6,796 nt of DNA from an uncultured Collinsella sp. Lineage in GTDB: Bacteria > Actinomycetota > Coriobacteriia > Coriobacteriales > Coriobacteriaceae. Numbering within the stretch: position 1 is the stretch's first letter; each line of letters begins with the position of its first letter. The stretch spans positions 1-6,796 of the forward strand of contig URTL01000103.1 in the NCBI GenBank assembly GCA_900550785.1, read 5' to 3'. The notes under the pieces were generated by a model. It ran no database searches, had not been told where the DNA came from, and saw only the letters and a program-made list of their open reading frames with translations. Shown piece by piece: positions 5,106 through 6,796 of the stretch. A program made the translations under genes and the position numbers.

Positions 5106-5918
5106 ATGACAGCTATCGATCGAGACCGGGCGCGCGCGGCCTTCAAAAGCTACACCGATGCCTACGACGCCACCAACCCACGCATCGCGCTCAAAATCGA
5201 GCATACGTACCACGTGGCCGAGGCATGCGATGCCGTAGCGCGCGAGCAGGGCTGGTCGTCAGAAGATATTGACCTGGCATGGCTTTGCGGCCTGCTACAC
5301 GATATGGGCCGCTTTGAGCAGCTGCGACGCTGGGACACCTTTAAGGACGCCGAGAGCATGAGCCATGCGGCGCTGGGCATCGAGGTCCTCTTTGGCGAAA
5401 ATCCCGCCGATGCACCCGCTGTAACGAGCATCCGCGACTTTATCGATGACCCGGCAGAAGATGAACTCATCCGAGCGAGCATTGCCTATCACAGCGATTT
5501 CCGTCTACCCGCGCAGCTCGACGAGCGCACGCAGAGCTTCTGCGATATCGTGCGCGATGGCGACAAGATCGACATTATGCGTACCATCGCCGACAGCACC
5601 GTCGACACCATCCTCAAGGTGGACGAGAAGACGTTTCTCGGCAGCCGTTTCTCGTCGCCGACACTTGCCGCCTTTGACGAGCACCGCTGCGTCGCGCGCG
5701 ACGAGCGCAACGAGCCCGCCGACTTCTTGGTGGGACTCATCTGCTTTATGTTTGAGCTCGTCTATCCAGCGAGCCGCGCGCTGGCGCGCGAGCAGGGCGA
5801 TATCTACCGCCTGCTCGACGCACCCTTTGGCATTACGCGCCCCTTTACCAATCCCGCCACGCAAGCGACCTGGGAGCGCCTAAAGGACGAGATGCGCGAC
5901 TGGCTGGCGCGTGCCTAG
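5106..5918 (+). CDS. HD-domain phosphohydrolase, soluble
   Basis: This encodes a 270-residue cytoplasmic protein with a canonical metal-binding HD domain in its first two thirds. Likely ligands are His33 in KIEHTYHV (30-37), the His65-Asp66 pair in GLLHDMGRFEQL (62-73), and Asp153 in RDGDKID (150-156). His87 in MSHAALG and His129 in IAYHSDF could bind a second metal. The LLHDMGRFEQ signature followed by a TFKDAESMSHA stretch is typical of a widespread uncharacterised bacterial HD family in Firmicutes and Actinobacteria. The GYP motif and the synthetase domain of RelA/SpoT are absent, so it is neither a c-di-GMP HD-GYP enzyme nor a full (p)ppGpp enzyme. HD proteins hydrolyse phosphoester bonds, often in nucleotides, but the substrate here is unknown. 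No signal peptide or membrane helix is seen. It is divergent from azlC, and its TAG overlaps the stop of the convergent ETF gene, leaving no room for a terminator between them. Confidence 0.87.
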   Translation: MTAIDRDRARAAFKSYTDAYDATNPRIALKIEHTYHVAEACDAVAREQGWSSEDIDLAWLCGLLHDMGRFEQLRRWDTFKDAESMSHAALGIEVLFGENPADAPAVTSIRDFIDDPAEDELIRASIAYHSDFRLPAQLDERTQSFCDIVRDGDKIDIMRTIADSTVDTILKVDEKTFLGSRFSSPTLAAFDEHRCVARDERNEPADFLVGLICFMFELVYPASRALAREQGDIYRLLDAPFGITRPFTNPATQATWERLKDEMRDWLARA

Positions 5919-6796
5919 CGCTCAAGCTGGGCCAGCAGCTCTTCGACGACCTCGGCGGCGTCCCCAACAACCTTGTACTGGGCAGCACCAAAAATGGGGG
6001 CATCCGGGTCCTCGTTGATGGCGATGATGCACTCCGCCCCACCGATGCCGGCAAGATGTTGGATGGCGCCCGAAACACCGATACTCACGAGAAGCCTGGG
6101 CGAAACCGATACGCCCGTCTGGCCAATCTGGTGGCGATACTCCAGCCAACCCGCCTCCACGACGGGACGCGTGCAACCAAGCTCGGCACCCAGGGCATCG
6201 GCGAGCCTTCGCATCAGCGGCAGGTTTTTCTTGGAACCAATGCCACGACCCACCACGACAAGGCGCTCGGCATCGGCAATCGAAGCCTGCTGCCCCCACT
6301 CCTCGGCGGGAATCGAGATCTCGACACGGGCCTTAACGTCTTCCGCAAGCATCACCTGGGTGATCGCGCCGGAACGGCCGTAGTCGAAGTCGGGCGCCTT
6401 AAAGATGCCGGGACGAACCGTTGCCATCTGCGGACGGTGGTTGGGGCAAATGATGGTGGCCATCAAGTTGCCGCCAAACGCCGGGCGCGTCTGCTGCAGT
6501 AGATCCGACTCCGCATCCATCGAAAGCACGGTGCAGTCGGCCGTAAGACCCGTCTGCAAACGCACGGCAACGCCGGGTGCCAGTTCGCGACCAAAAGCGG
6601 TCGCACCATATAGGATGGCCTCGGGTTTGCGTTCGGCTACCAAATCGCAGATCAAGCGGGCGTAGACCTCCGCATCGTTTTGGCGCAGGCGCTCGTCGCG
6701 ACAGGCCAGGACTTCGTCGGCGCCCGCGTAAACCAGATGCTCCAGGTCCCCAAGCGAGCCCTCGGGGCTCATGCCGACCAGTGCCACCAGACGGCA
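5915..6796 (-). CDS. Electron transfer flavoprotein alpha subunit (EtfA/FixB), 5' end outside window
   Basis: This is 293 codons plus TAG of an ETF alpha subunit, which binds FAD and moves electrons between flavin dehydrogenases and a partner oxidoreductase or quinone as a heterodimer with EtfB. The N-terminal adenine-nucleotide-hydrolase-like fold is represented by AGADEVLAC and the GRELAPGVAVRLQTGLTADC segment. TRPAFGGNLMATIICPNHRPQMATVRPG follows in the middle. The C-terminal FAD domain has VVVGRGIGSKKNLPLM, the TRPVVEAGWLEYRHQIGQTG loop and the signature SIGVSGAIQHLAGIGGAECIIAINEDPDAPIF, ending with GDAAEVVEELL. All the expected FAD-contact motifs look intact. Full-length members have about 320-340 residues, so about 30-50 N-terminal residues are missing. 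The frame stays open to the window edge; the GTG at 6787 is internal. The partner etfB and any linked dehydrogenase would lie beyond 6796. The electron donor (acyl-CoA, lactate or other) cannot be judged here. Confidence 0.92.
   Translation of the reverse strand, partial: CRLVALVGMSPEGSLGDLEHLVYAGADEVLACRDERLRQNDAEVYARLICDLVAERKPEAILYGATAFGRELAPGVAVRLQTGLTADCTVLSMDAESDLLQQTRPAFGGNLMATIICPNHRPQMATVRPGIFKAPDFDYGRSGAITQVMLAEDVKARVEISIPAEEWGQQASIADAERLVVVGRGIGSKKNLPLMRRLADALGAELGCTRPVVEAGWLEYRHQIGQTGVSVSPRLLVSIGVSGAIQHLAGIGGAECIIAINEDPDAPIFGAAQYKVVGDAAEVVEELLAQLER

Noticed and set aside
5446..5883. A 145-codon plus-strand frame inside the HD-domain gene
   Set aside because: It is Ser/Arg/Ala-rich without motifs and is an out-of-frame shadow of the HD gene.
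1469..6796. The minus-strand run of transporters plus cyclase as a novel coordinated system
   Set aside because: Gaps of 150-190 bases with terminator-like hairpins and separate candidate promoters, plus unrelated predicted substrates, make coincidental neighbours the simpler explanation.

Overview
This 6.8 kb window of GC-rich DNA holds eight protein-coding genes and the intergenic sites between them. I found no RNA gene, insertion sequence, CRISPR array or phage gene. The high GC, G/C-ending codons, compact gene spacing and gene set (a clostridial/coriobacterial-type single-chain PurL, a KdgT permease, AzlCD, a FixB-type ETF alpha subunit) suggest a gut actinobacterium of the Coriobacteriia, perhaps Collinsella. 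That assignment is inference from composition and family resemblance, not from a marker gene.

Layout. Bases 2-322 (+) are the last 106 codons of purL. A strong terminator at 361-396 separates it from a ten-helix DMT/EamA transporter (424-1359, +). A hairpin that could work in both directions (1431-1468) lies between that gene and a convergent membrane-bound diguanylate cyclase (1469-2611, -). Upstream of the cyclase on the minus strand are two hairpins, then kdgT (2801-3823, -), then the overlapping pair azlD (3974-4297, -) and azlC (4287-4979, -). A 126-base divergent intergenic region separates azlC from an HD-domain phosphohydrolase (5106-5918, +). That gene converges on an electron transfer flavoprotein alpha subunit (5915-6796, -, N-terminus outside the window), and the two stop codons overlap in a shared CTAG.

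How they work together. Only azlC-azlD is a clear functional unit: the two subunits of a branched-chain amino acid exporter, translationally coupled. kdgT, azlCD and the cyclase lie in the same direction but have gaps of 150-190 bases with their own candidate signals, so they look like neighbours rather than one pathway. Three membrane transport systems for different substrates (a drug/metabolite-type exporter, a ketodeoxygluconate permease and an amino acid exporter) lie close together, next to a c-di-GMP enzyme with an unrecognised seven-helix sensor region.

I see no convincing undescribed system here. The points most worth checking are the missing inhibitory site and unfamiliar sensor region of the diguanylate cyclase, a kdgT without ketodeoxygluconate catabolic genes nearby, two mutually exclusive hairpins in the purL-EamA gap, and the overlapping convergent stops.
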